A stretch of 63,777 nt of DNA from Priapulus caudatus (lineage: Eukaryota > Priapulida > Priapulimorpha > Priapulimorphida > Priapulidae): positions 211,363 through 275,139 of the forward strand of contig NW_014577244.1 of assembly GCF_000485595.1 (NCBI RefSeq). Reading direction: 5' to 3'. Shown here one piece after another: positions 12,645 to 23,888 of this stretch (its first letter is position 1; each line of letters starts with the position of its first letter). A model generated the notes under the pieces. That model ran no database searches and was not told where the DNA came from. It was given only the letters and a program-made list of their open reading frames with translations. The translations under genes and the position numbers were made by a program.

Positions 12645-15600
12645 TTATACGAATATACATATATATATATACATATAGACACACGCACGCAGTGTGCATA
12701 ATTGCTGGCATAACCAGAGCAGATATATAAGTGGATAGGCACAGTTAATTCTAAAAAATTCTTAATCTGTCCATGCTATATATATTGCTTAGTATGAAAG
12801 CGAGTAATTTGTTAGTGATGAATGCCATCTGTCAAAACCTCTAACCAGTGTCCTCATAATTTACGCTGTCTACTTTGCATTTACTCTAAGACTGAGAATC
12901 TGTAAAGCAATCTGTCTCCATGTAATACATACATTTTCTTTTCACAGACGTGGCCCGCTAAGATACAAATTCCAGTCTCTGTATGTTCTGGATGAGAGTT
13001 TAGCTGTTGTCAATGTCAGAGATGTCGGGTGTAAGTTTACTTACTCTGTCTACATCAACCATCACTGCTGTTTAGATTTATGCAGTCGTGGGTGTGAAAG
13101 ATGTTGCATAATGCCAAATGATGTCATGTCATGAATGAATTTATATTAGAGATTTGATTTAATACACTTTCTCATACCTCACTTTTATCCTAAAATTTTG
13201 TTTTATTTTAGCTGCAAAGAATGCATTTAAGATTCTAAAGTTTCCAAATGCACATTTGTATCAGTGTGACTCACCAAAGGCAAAGGTAGATAGCAAATCT
13301 TCAATGTCTAGTTGAGCAATTAGTGTTGTTGTATTGTTTTCAAATAAAACCAAAATTTCCAATAGATAGTCACAAAAGACCTAAACATAAACTTTTGATC
13401 ATTGCCACAGTGTTGTTTTATAAACAACAACAGTAGCAAAAATAATAATAAAAGGAAGAAAAAATGTTGGTATTTTTTCCATTACAATGCTTTAACATGC
13501 ATTTCTCATGCAGAAAACCTGGTATGATAAACTGGAGGAGACAAAGAAAGCCAAGTTGCACAAGGCAACTGCACAGAAGAAGGAATTGACACCTGAAGCT
13601 GCTAGTCCATTTATGGAGAAGCCTCCCATCAATCGTGAGTGGTTAGAAGCAATTTAATCTGGTAGTAATAAGTTTTGTGCTTTGACAAGCAGATTTATTC
13701 TGAAACCAGAAGTTTAGCCAGCCAGCAGAAGTTTAGCCAGCCAGCAGAAGTTTAGCCAGCCAGCAGAAGTTTAGCCAGCCAGCAGAAGTTTCTTGCCAAC
13801 TACAAAACATGATAAAGTCACAATAGACAAATATTGCTATATTAAATTGCTATGTGCAGTATCTTACTCGTCTTTGTCTTTGTAATGCGTGCACCACAAT
13901 GAATTGTTTCTGATTATTTTTGAAGAATGTGTCGGAGTTGTGTAAATAAGAATGGTGTATGGTTCATAGCAGGTGTTATCATTATTGGTAACTTTTATTA
14001 TCAGCTTTTGGGGATGAAGAAGACGAAATATCACAGCCAGTAGATGAAGCACCTGACCTGCTTGAAAGTGATTGGCTGAAGGAGGTTCCTGATGACTTGG
14101 ATGTGTGTATTGCCCAGAGAGACTTTGATGGTGCTGTTGATCTCATTGACAAAAGTACGTATCTTCTTAGTTTATCATGATTGAAATTGTAATTTTTTAC
14201 AAACCAAATACACAATTTTGGGTTCAAATGATCATATTGCAATTGTGGGCTTTTATCTTTTTATAACTTACCTGGTGTTATCATGCATTCAGTGCAGTGA
14301 TGTTAAATAAGTTTTAGTACACTAGTTTCAATTTACTTAGATCTTAAATAAGTAGGATAATCATGAATTGTAAAATAAAGTTTTATTTGATTGTTTTCAG
14401 CTAATGAACACCTAGAGAAGTGTCCTAGAACTCCAGCACTAAAAGAATACAGGTTTGTGTAAGAAATGATAAACAATATGTAATATATATATTTATATCT
14501 GTATGTGATAATTCAATGGTGTGGTTATTCTTTCATAGAACATGGCTAGCTGGTTGAAATGGCATTCTAGTCAATATGACCCAAGCATGATTTCCAACTG
14601 ACATAGTTCACTGATCCACATGCAGCATTCTAATGGCGATAGCGAGATTACAGTGGATGGTATTGTTGTTGATATTGCTCAATGGGATTCCTGTGGTCAC
14701 TATCAGCAACCAATCTGCACCAGTATCTTGTTTGTAGTACAAAGTAACCCTGGAACCAAATGGTGATCTGTTATCTGTATCAATAGATTGCACCGCAATC
14801 ATGCTCCTGCCAGGCGACATTTTAACAGAGCCCCCCCTCGTAGCATCTGCGTGCCATTGTGACTGCATTACGTTGCAGGTTGAAGTTGGACGTCCGGCTG
14901 AAGCAGCTCGGAGAGGTTCTCATACAGGAGCTGCGTGTGTCAGCGGGCACCAAGCTGCAGGGAGGCCCGCGAGCGGCGAGGCGCGCTGTCCGCCATCTTA
15001 TCAGGCTCGGCAAGTCTGCACAGGTACTCGTACATCACTGTGACCATGCAGGGATATCATTTAGTCAATAGGAGCACGTACTCAAACCTGTGCTGTGGCC
15101 ATTTAGTGATATTCTTTAGTCTATACGGGCAGGCACTCAGACCAGCAAACTGCATGCAGCGCCCCCCTTCGCACACTCAGGATACCACTGCCACAATGCT
15201 AGCACTATTTTTCAAATGGGCGGAGCTCCGGGGAAATCCAGCAAATGGCAATCCAACGGCCGCGAAGTCGCCGCCGAACAAAAGATTAGAAATTTCTATG
15301 ATATGCATGTTTGGTGGTGGATAAATGTTTTAAGCTGAATACGCAAAAATACATCGAAGACAATGTTCGAGAATTAGGTATATTGGCAAGCATCCGAAAA
15401 ATTCATGATAAATATTAAATAAACACGTGAACTTAGTTTAGTAAACAGCGTAATGATTTGAAAGTAGTAAATGGGCGCACTATTTCGTATCACTATTTTA
15501 TCCAATTTCTCATGAAATAATGGTCGGATTTTTAATATCTTTGCAACTTTTATTAGTACAAATCTTATTACATAGGATACGAGTAACCTAGCCGCTGTAA

Positions 15601-18600
15601 AACTTGTGGTGAAAAAGCATTACAAATTGTAACCGAAAATCTACTTGTGGCAGTGGTAGATTGAGCCAATGAGCGAGAGCGCCATCTGTCGTGGAGTTTG
15701 TCAGACCAGTTGTGTTTCTGTGTAGTGATATTGCTTAGTCTATAAGCAGGTTTGGCAGAGGGTAACAATCTTCTTGTGTAATAATGCATGTGGTGCTCTA
15801 GCTGGTGCTGCCACCTTGTGATCATATTTGGCAGTAGTGTCACTCTCAGTGCAGATCTAGTGAGGCATCATAGGCTCACAAAATTCTTTTTAATTAATCT
15901 TGACAGTGTTAAACTAACTAGTACACCAACATAGATAATAACCAATCCTATTCCGGAAGTAGAACGATGATCTATTCATGTTTGGGATTGTTTAGAACAT
16001 CACAACAATTAATTGCTTTCTACTTGCTGTTTGTACACATGGCGCTAGCTCTTTAAATGAAGTTCAGCATCTTCCTAGCAATCAAGAACCTTTTAGATAT
16101 TTGGAGTCATCATCTAAGTGTTAGATTTTCATACAAGTATATACGTTATTTGCCTGATGTCTTCAGGAATGACCTCTTTGTTAAGACCAGGTTTTTTGTG
16201 GCAGGCATCCAACCTTTTTCTGAAGCAGAGAAGTAGCATCCTAAGACACAGCATGCAAGGGATGAAGTTTGACCAGGGTGCAGCCGTGGCTTTTATCAAG
16301 AGATTGTGCAACATATTCTTCAACAATGTCCAGTCCACCATTACCGATTTCACGAAGGCATTTGCTAGATCTACTGGGTGCTATTCAGGTACTGGGCTAA
16401 CGTAGGTGCACTAAACTTCTAGACGAAGCTTCAAATCTAAATGTAGGTGCTTATATTTATACTTCATGTCAAAATGTCATGTCTCACGAAACAGTTTGTT
16501 CATGAAATAAGCATTTAAAGTTTACGGAGTAGTATTGGCAATGCGCATGTCATAAAGATAAACAGTTCTTTGATGCCGGTAACAGTCACTATGTTATTGT
16601 GGATTTTAGTTGAGGTTTTATAAATTTCTTTGTTATTATAACTTTATTGATTGCTATGGTTTCTATTTTGAGCAAGGCACGACAGGTGGTGAGTTTATCC
16701 TCACTTCCCAGTATTTGCTGTTATCTTCCAGCCCTTACGGTGTGGTGCATCTCCGAGTTTGACTACTTTATGGTGACGTTTAACAAGGAAACTTTCACGG
16801 GGGAGAACACAATGTCTGCCATGGCTGAATGCATCGATGTTACACACAAGCATTGTGTAGAGGTACTAGTTACATATTGTTTAGTACCGTTACATGCATG
16901 AATTATAGCAATAATATTCCTGGCGTAACATGAGACTGCAGCATTTTATTGTTATAAAGCTAGTATATATAATTTATATATTTTTTACATGTCTCTGTAT
17001 GTTAATTGGAGGTCTATTGTAAAATGCCTTCCTTCACATATAGATGGTAGATGGTACCAACTCATAGAAGTTCAAAATATATGCTGGCATACCAGCTAAA
17101 TTGCATAGCCTGATGGAGGGAATTACTATATAGGTAATTATTGTATCCCCCGAACGAAGTTCGTGGGGATACTATGGGTTTGGCATCGTCGCGCCGCCGC
17201 TGCCGCAGAGATTTCCTTGTGAACGCTCTACCGGCTGCAGTTCTTCTCGAATCATCTTCATCTTCAAAGCGAAGACGCCAATCGTTTTTGGTGTGGGCGG
17301 AGTCATCGTTGCCATGGTAACAACATTTTTTGTCGAAATATTCTAGAACCTGTAACTTCTGCACTTTTTACCCGATTTTCATGAAATTTATATTTGTATT
17401 AAAATTTATATTTAAATTTATATTAAAATTTAAATTTAAAAATTTAAAAATAAAATTTAAATTTAAAAATAAAAATATAAATTTAATATTTGTATTAAAA
17501 TTTGTATTTAAATTTATATTTAAATTTATGATTGTCATCAAATATATATATATATACATATATATATATAGGACATGTTATATCGGCCCTGTGTGCCAAA
17601 TTCCATGACAATCGGGTAAAAACAGCACAAGTTACAGGTTCTACAATATTTCCACAAAAATGTTGTTACCATGGCAACGATGACTCCTCCCACACCAAAA
17701 ACGATTGGCGTCTTCGCTTTACCATAACGCACCTTCATGCCAAATTTGAAGATCATCTGAGATCGGGTAAAAACTGCCCACCAGGTCACTGCGACCTTTA
17801 TTTCACCTTTACCTTGACCTTGATCATATTTCCCTTCCGCTCTCTAACTCAGCCCCTAATTGACCTAGCACGACCAAACTTGGTATGCTTACACATCTTG
17901 GGGAGAAGGTCTGTCGCTTACCAAAACCACCACTGCCCTTGACCTTAGTTTGACCTTCACCGTCGACTTACATTTCCTCTTCGGCCTCCTAGGGTAACCA
18001 GATTCCATATACTTGCACATCTGAGGCACACCAGTTGTCTAACAAGCCTTTGTCTTTGTGACTTATTTAACTTTACCTCCCTTCTACGTCCTTACAGAGA
18101 TATTCCATTCATACTAGATCACGGGGGATACATGTAGTTGGCGACAACTGCTCGTTTCTAGTTGAAATATTTACTGCAGACCAGTAACAACAAAATTAGA
18201 GCAGAAGGGGAGAAATGCTAGATGAGCATGTTTTAATTTGCACTTGTGGCAGGTGCTTTTCTCTCCCTCCTAAAGGGAGGAAGAGGATATGAGGCGCAGA
18301 AGGACTAGAGTTGTGTAGTTGTCCCCACCCTCTTTACTAGCCATACTTGGTAGAGGAAAACTAGAACTTGGTTGTTTTTTTACACTTTTAACCTTGCACC
18401 GAATGTGTGTGACTGAACATTTCAGCTGCAGGATCAAGGGGTGGACCTCACGTATGGTTTCTACTCACTCATCACGGATCATGAGAATGGCGTTCTGCTG
18501 CGGAGCAAGGAGAAGCTGATGGAGGCTAACAAACGCAGTGCCGTGGTAAGAACGGATCTCTGTCATTGTAGATTGTGCATTGGTCAGCGCACAGCCTGCA

Positions 18601-20011
18601 TGTTCTAATGGGCTCCATGCAGGCTTGATATTTTATAGTTATAATTTCTTTCACGTGTCTGAGCTTGAACAACCTTTATCAGAGTTTAATTTTATTTATG
18701 ATACATTATTAATGCACACATACGCACATGGACACACACAGACACATTCCCTTACGCATGCACACACTGGCAACAAGTGCACGTATGCACATGCAGGAAT
18801 GCACCACGCATGCACAGACATACTACCTGGAATATACACCTACATATACACATGCATACATATATATATATGCATATATATATATATTATATATATACAT
18901 TATACATATACATATACCTGGTATATATATCTACCTCAGGAGGACACATGGAAACCGATGGACCTTCAAGACAAACCTAGTCTCGACAAGTTTCTAACTG
19001 AAATGAGCAACATTGGTGTTGCAAGCATACACGCATTCGTTTATGGTAAGCAGACATAGTCAGTGTTGCAGGTGACGACTGTTTTACGGGGTTGATTAAA
19101 TATTCGAGGTGACTAATATTTGAAAATATAAAATAAAAATATCACACCAATGGCAGATCTTATTTTAAGTGGGGTACTTCAGGCACAGATGCCTCCTTTT
19201 ACTCAAAATATCACCAAATTTGTGAAAATTTTGGAATGTCTCCCTGATGCCACTATGCTAGTGTATCTGTGGCTTGCATCAAACAGTATGAGCAAGCCTA
19301 ATAACAGTCTCGCTCAGGTCGAATCTTATATCTCTCTCCCCCTGCACATCATAAAATTTTGAATGCTGCGTGTTGCAGACGACGTGTGTATTTCGCTGAC
19401 GAAGAACACGGTGCAGTTCAGTAAGAGCTACCTCGTCTACATGGACGACGTACTGAAGATGTACCAGCGCATGAACCACGCCGCCGTTGTGCGCTGTCTC
19501 ACTGACCTGCTCAAGGCCCAGCTGCTCTACATAGAAGCCTCGCTCAAGTCCGAGAAATACGCAAAGGAGGTGAGGTGTACTCGAGTGTTTCTGACGACAG
19601 GGGCACGCCTCAAGTATAGTCATAGGTGACTCTCTATTTTGACGGTATGATTGCGAAGAAATGACACGTTATGCAATTAGACTGACGGTGGAGGTTTGAC
19701 GTTTCGATAACTTTGCAAATGTTATCTGGGCGAAAAATAAAAAGGTTTTCTTTCCAATCCGTTTCATAATTGATATTTGCTGCTATTGCCAGTCAGCGGG
19801 GACCACGTAGTCTGAATGTATCTGTTCATCTTGCTTGCAGCACAAGTTCATTCTGAAGAACGCTCACTTCCTGCTGGAGACAGTGCTGACGCTGGCCGAG
19901 CGCAGGTTCGAGCAGAGTGTCGGCCATCCCTGCGACAAGCTAGCACACATGCACCGCGAGATGAGCCGGCTCAAGGGTGTCGCCAAGCACACCACTGTCG
20001 CCTACGTGTGA
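8424..20011 (+). CDS. EXOC8: Exocyst complex component 8 (Exo84), 17 coding exons
   Basis: Subunit of the octameric exocyst, which tethers secretory vesicles to the plasma membrane; in animals its PH region binds Ral GTPases (family knowledge). Exons: 8424-8478, 8962-9117, 9550-9645, 10641-10744, 11716-11858, 12948-13030, 13212-13285, 13514-13634, 14005-14154, 14401-14452, 14879-15023, 16205-16388, 16732-16862, 18426-18545, 18940-19045, 19379-19569, 19841-20011. All junctions are GT-AG and phases join without a break: 2082 nt, 693 residues, close to the ~725 of vertebrates. Start is MAGNLESVL at 8424. Residues ~10-110 form the helical N-terminal part ([17 protein letters not shown]), ~138-262 the PH domain (exons 5-8), then a Lys/Glu linker, [12 protein letters not shown] in exon 9, and the C-terminal helical Exo84 repeats. 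Introns hold TIR elements, (TA)n and (CA)n. Exons 11, 16 and 17 are more GC-rich than the others. Identity is secure; exon ends are predictions. Confidence 0.95.
9679..10459. mobile_element. Long palindromic foldback transposon, copy 1 (EXOC8 intron 3)
   Basis: 781 bases starting CAGGAGTAGATAATAG and ending with its complement. The two arms are inverted copies of ~330 bases, so both strands give the same short reading frame. Flanked by ATATTAT on both sides (7-8 base duplication), in line with hAT-like insertion. No transposase. Confidence 0.8.
10783..11422. mobile_element. Long palindromic foldback transposon, copy 2 (EXOC8 intron 4)
   Basis: 640-base copy of the 9679-10459 family with a different centre. 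Flanks ATGCATTT and ATTCATTT differ at one base, a likely 8-base target duplication. It starts 38 bases after the donor of EXOC8 exon 4. Confidence 0.8.
12495..12680. repeat. (TA)n microsatellite
   Basis: Almost uninterrupted TA dinucleotides in EXOC8 intron 5, with two short breaks. Other TA/CA tracts in EXOC8 introns are at 12000-12040, 18700-18780 and 18860-18930. Confidence 0.9.
13707..13790. repeat. 20-base tandem repeat, ~4 copies
   Basis: Unit CAGAAGTTTAGCCAGCCAG plus one base, repeated head to tail with almost no divergence, in EXOC8 intron 8. No spacers, so not a CRISPR-like array. Confidence 0.85.
17143..18132. mobile_element. Interspersed repeat with GTATCCCCC ends (EXOC8 intron 13)
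   Basis: About 990 bases. The left end TGTATCCCCCGAACGAAGTT forms a local hairpin; the right end is the complement (GGGGGATAC). The body contains runs like TGACCTTGACCTTGATCAT and CTAATTGACCTAGC. A second copy in inverse orientation is at 31110-32852. The left part holds a low-complexity A/T stretch (17372-17530). No protein recognised. Confidence 0.6.
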
Positions 20012-20046
20012 TGCACCCCACACACCCACCCCGCCCATGTGCAGTG

Positions 20047-20695
20047 CAGCAGCGTGGCCTTGCACAGACGGGTACGAGATGACCTGGGGGTGGTGGTGGG
20101 GCTTACATGGGTAGAACATGGAAGGAGTGTTAGGCTGGGGTTCACATTGAGTGTGGCACTCATACAGAATGTGGCATGGGTGCACTCATACAGAATGTGG
20201 CGTGGGTGGCACTCATACAGAACGTGGCGTGGGTGGGCATTGTACAGAACGTGGTATGTACAGAATGTAGCGTGGGTGGGCCTCATACAGAATGTGGCAT
20301 GGGTGGCCCTAATACAGAATGTGGCATGTGTGGGCCTAATACAGAACGTGGCTTGGTGGCGTGGGTGGGCCTAATACTGAACCTGGCTTGGGTGGGCCTT
20401 GGACAGAACATGGCATGGGTGGGCTTTGTACAAAGTATAGCATGGGTGGGCCTAATACAGAACGTGGCTTGGGTGGGCCTTGTGCCTTGTACAGAACGTA
20501 GCATGGGTGGGCCTTGTACAGAATGTGGCATGGGTGGTGGGCTTTGTACAAAGTGTAGCATGGGTGGGCCTAATACAGAACGTGGCTTGGGTGGGCCTTG
20601 TACAGAACGTAGCATGGGTGGGCCTTGTACAGAACGTGGCATGGGTGGGCCTTGTGTAGAACGTAGCATGGGTGTCAGGGTGGGGCTCATTTAAG
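20047..20695. repeat. 27-base minisatellite just after the EXOC8 stop
   Basis: Roughly 22 tandem copies of a unit like GCATGGGTGGGCCTTGTACA plus GAACGTA. The unit is a multiple of three, which keeps long frames open on both strands. It starts 36 bases after the EXOC8 stop; the segment at 20047-20072 (AGCGTGGCCTTGCACAGACG) resembles a founder unit. Possibly part of the 3' UTR. Confidence 0.9.
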
Positions 20696-20699
20696 GCAA

Positions 20700-21180
20700 G
20701 GAACCTGGCCTGGTTGGGATAGTGGGGCTCACACACAAGAAGTATGTGGGATGGGTGTTGGGGTGGGGCTCACACAAGGAAAGAACATAACGTGTGTGTA
20801 AGGGTGGGGCTCACACAAGGAAAGAACATAACGTGTGTGTAAGGGTGGGGCTCACACAAGGAAAGAACATAACGTGTGTGTAAGGGTGGGGTTCACACAA
20901 GGAAAGAACATAACATGTGTGTAAGGGTGGGGCTTACACAAGGAAAGAACAAACGTGTGTGTAAGGTGGGGTTCACACAAGGAAAGAGCTATGTGTGTAA
21001 GGGTGGGGCTTACACAAGGAAAGAACATAACGTGTGTGTAAGTGTGGGGTTCACACAAGGAAAGAACGTGTGTGTAGGGTGGGGTTCACACAAGGAAAGA
21101 ACATAACGTGTGTGTAAGGGTGGGGCTCACACAAGGAAAGAACATAACGTGTGTGTAAGGGTGGGGCTCACACATTTGAT
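20700..21180. repeat. 42-base minisatellite
   Basis: About 11 copies of a unit of the form CACACAAGGAAAGAACATAA followed by CGTGTGTGTAAGGGTGGGGCT, directly following the 27-base array. This unit is also a multiple of three. Several copies carry small deletions. Confidence 0.9.
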
Positions 21181-22034
21181 AACCCTCAGGCAGGCAACTC
21201 CTGGTGAGCTACAAGTTTCCAAGATATGAATCATGCTAGTAGTTGGAACAGCTTATAATGTGTACTGTGATATAAATATGTACTGTCTACTCATAAATGT
21301 ACTACTTAATATAATAATATCATGCGTGAAAACATGGCAATAAATACGTTGCCATGACTACTTTATAAATTTGAAAACAAGAATGTAAATGATAGTACTT
21401 TTAGATACTTAAAAGTAGTACTTAGTACTTTAAAATGTACTGTTATGTGGCATTAAACTTGATTATTACGAAACAATCATGAGGAAATAAACTTCAAAGT
21501 TTCAGTTACTCTAATTTTATTTTGTTTTATACACAAGTATAATAAGCAACTCGTCAGGGCTGACAGATAATATTATATTAAAATATTACATACATCTGAG
21601 TACCATTTACAAAAATGCCAACATATTTGCATATTGGGTGATAAATTGTATTACTGGTTAAAACTATCATGACTATCTTGCCAACAAATTAAGTAAATTA
21701 ATTTACCGATATAGTGAACAATAAATGAAAATACATGTTTTGTTACAGTTTTGTAACTGAATCAGTATAATGCCTTACTGACTGTAAGTGTGAGATGATA
21801 GGACATGTATGACATCCTTTTAAACTTTTAAAAGGATTTATTAAGCTTTAAACTTTTAAAACTTATCCTTTTAAACTTCAGCTATTACAATAAGTCTGCC
21901 AACCCTTCCGAGAACCATACGTAACAGGCCAATGCTTATTAAGAAAATTTAAAACATTCCTCTTTCCTGTACACTGTGCACCTTTATTTCTCACGATTGT
22001 AAATACGTTGAAGAAGGTTCCAGAACATTTCTGC
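21181..22034. other. AT-rich spacer between EXOC8 and NOP2 3' ends
   Basis: No gene seen. It contains AATAAA on the plus strand at about 21339 and 21486 and AT-rich sequence just below the NOP2 stop, so it probably holds both poly(A) sites of these tail-to-tail genes. Confidence 0.5.
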
Positions 22035-23841
22035 TCACTTTTTGGTGCCAAACTTCTTTGGCTTTGCACCTGCTTTTCCTTTAAACCGCCCTCCTTTCTT
22101 AAACACTTTAGCTTTCCGGCTGTCCTGTACAGAGCCAGGTCTCGTTGCTCCAGCCTGTGCAGTAGTTACTTTCTTTTTGCCTTTCGTTTTGGCTCCAGTC
22201 TGAGCAGTAGCCAATCTTTTCTTCTCTTTCGTTTTCTTCTCCCCTGTTTTCAGTTTACTTTTTACTGTACTCTGCCCTCCTGCTGGCGTTGACTCTGCGT
22301 CGTCTCCACTGCTGCTCTCTACTTCCTCAGCGATCACCTCCGTGGCATCCTCTTGCTCATCCTCATCATTGGCTAAAACGTAGACAACAATCACTAGCAA
22401 ACGGCACTTCTGAAAAACATCTCTTTGGCTTGGTAATGCCACACCCAAATTCCCACACAATACACAGTACACAAGTCTCTAGTCGGTCTCAAGAATGAAT
22501 AAGAGCTCGTGGTCAAGTTTATTGCCTCCATGAAAGGGCGAGCATTTACATTTTATGCAGCATTGTAGATATTTCATGCCTCCGGCTATATCTCTATCTG
22601 TCTATACCACATATATTGGATACATACATCAAAACTGCTGGACCCCAGTGAAAAGCTGTCAAAAACGTTTGTATACACACTACCATTCCTTGATTACCTC
22701 ATATAAATGTCCCCAAAACACCATAAACAAGCTTTGTAAATTGATGAATATAGTTTGCAAATTTTAAACAAGCCACCCTGAACGTTTGTTCATAAATTAC
22801 TTGAGTGAGTGCAGGCGGCACAGCAACAGCACCTAGTCTAGTCTAGTATACGGTATAGTAGTTTTGTACAAAAACGAAATAAACCATTTTTAAAAACCTC
22901 ACAAGTCACAACCTAGCATTAAGATAATAATAACTTCTTAGTAACTTTCTATGATTAATCGATAGTATAATTATAAGAATTTTGGCGTATTTACGTACTA
23001 TATTGCATGTCTTAACGACACACAGAACCGCTGTATTAATATTACATCGCACAAAAGCGTGGTACGCTTTTGTCCATGTAAACATCGGAACACAAAAATT
23101 GAACAAGGCAGATTTTGTGTCGAGTCTATCTGATCAAAATATGTTTATGTGCAAAATACTTGCATAGATGTTGTAGAACGTAGAACACTACTTTTATTAG
23201 ACACAATGGATTTCTGGGGATAGCCCTGCCTTTTTAAGTCATTGTATTATTATTGCCATTTTTAGATAACTAATTTACGGTTATGGAACGTGACGAACCT
23301 TTAGGTTTAGGGTTGGTATTGGTGATCTTCTTAAACTTGGCCACATAGAAGCCATCAAGGTTATGTGTGTGTGGGTAGAATCGTCGTGTCAGCTTCAGGC
23401 TCGGATGGAAACGATGTTCACGGTACCTGGAAAGATGTTTGCCTGAGTTAATGTCATCATTGCCAAACTGTGACACGCACACAGTCAGGACTGCTAATAA
23501 AATATGGTAAATCAGTACTGGGGTTATGCACGATTGATTTTTGACTTGTTGCACAATTGTGGCAAGACCTGGTTCTTATTATGTAGAGAAAGGCATAAGA
23601 TTGTGCATTCACCTTGAAATCTAATAATTTCAATGACTACTACCACAGTTATTGTCTGTTAGAACAGAGGACTATGAAACTGATGCCATAAATGCTTCTT
23701 ACCTTGCAAACCCTGTCTGCCCAAAGTCTAGACCAGTTGGTACCAGTTTCACATTTCGTTTCTTTAGCGCATAATCAATCACCCATTCATTTTCCTCTAC
23801 CTGCAAAAGACATATACATGTGCACTCATGCACGCATGCAA

Positions 23842-23888
<47 letters not shown>

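Noticed and set aside
12476-12742. Tyr/Ile repeat frames on both strands
   Set aside because: Pure (TA)n microsatellite.
13707-13790. Short regular repeats resembling a CRISPR array
   Set aside because: Head-to-tail units with no spacers, in an intron of an animal gene.
20176-20694. 172-codon repetitive frame on the plus strand and a 135-codon frame on the minus strand
   Set aside because: Both arise because the minisatellite unit is 27 bases; peptides are pure repeats in both directions and there is no splice or conservation support.
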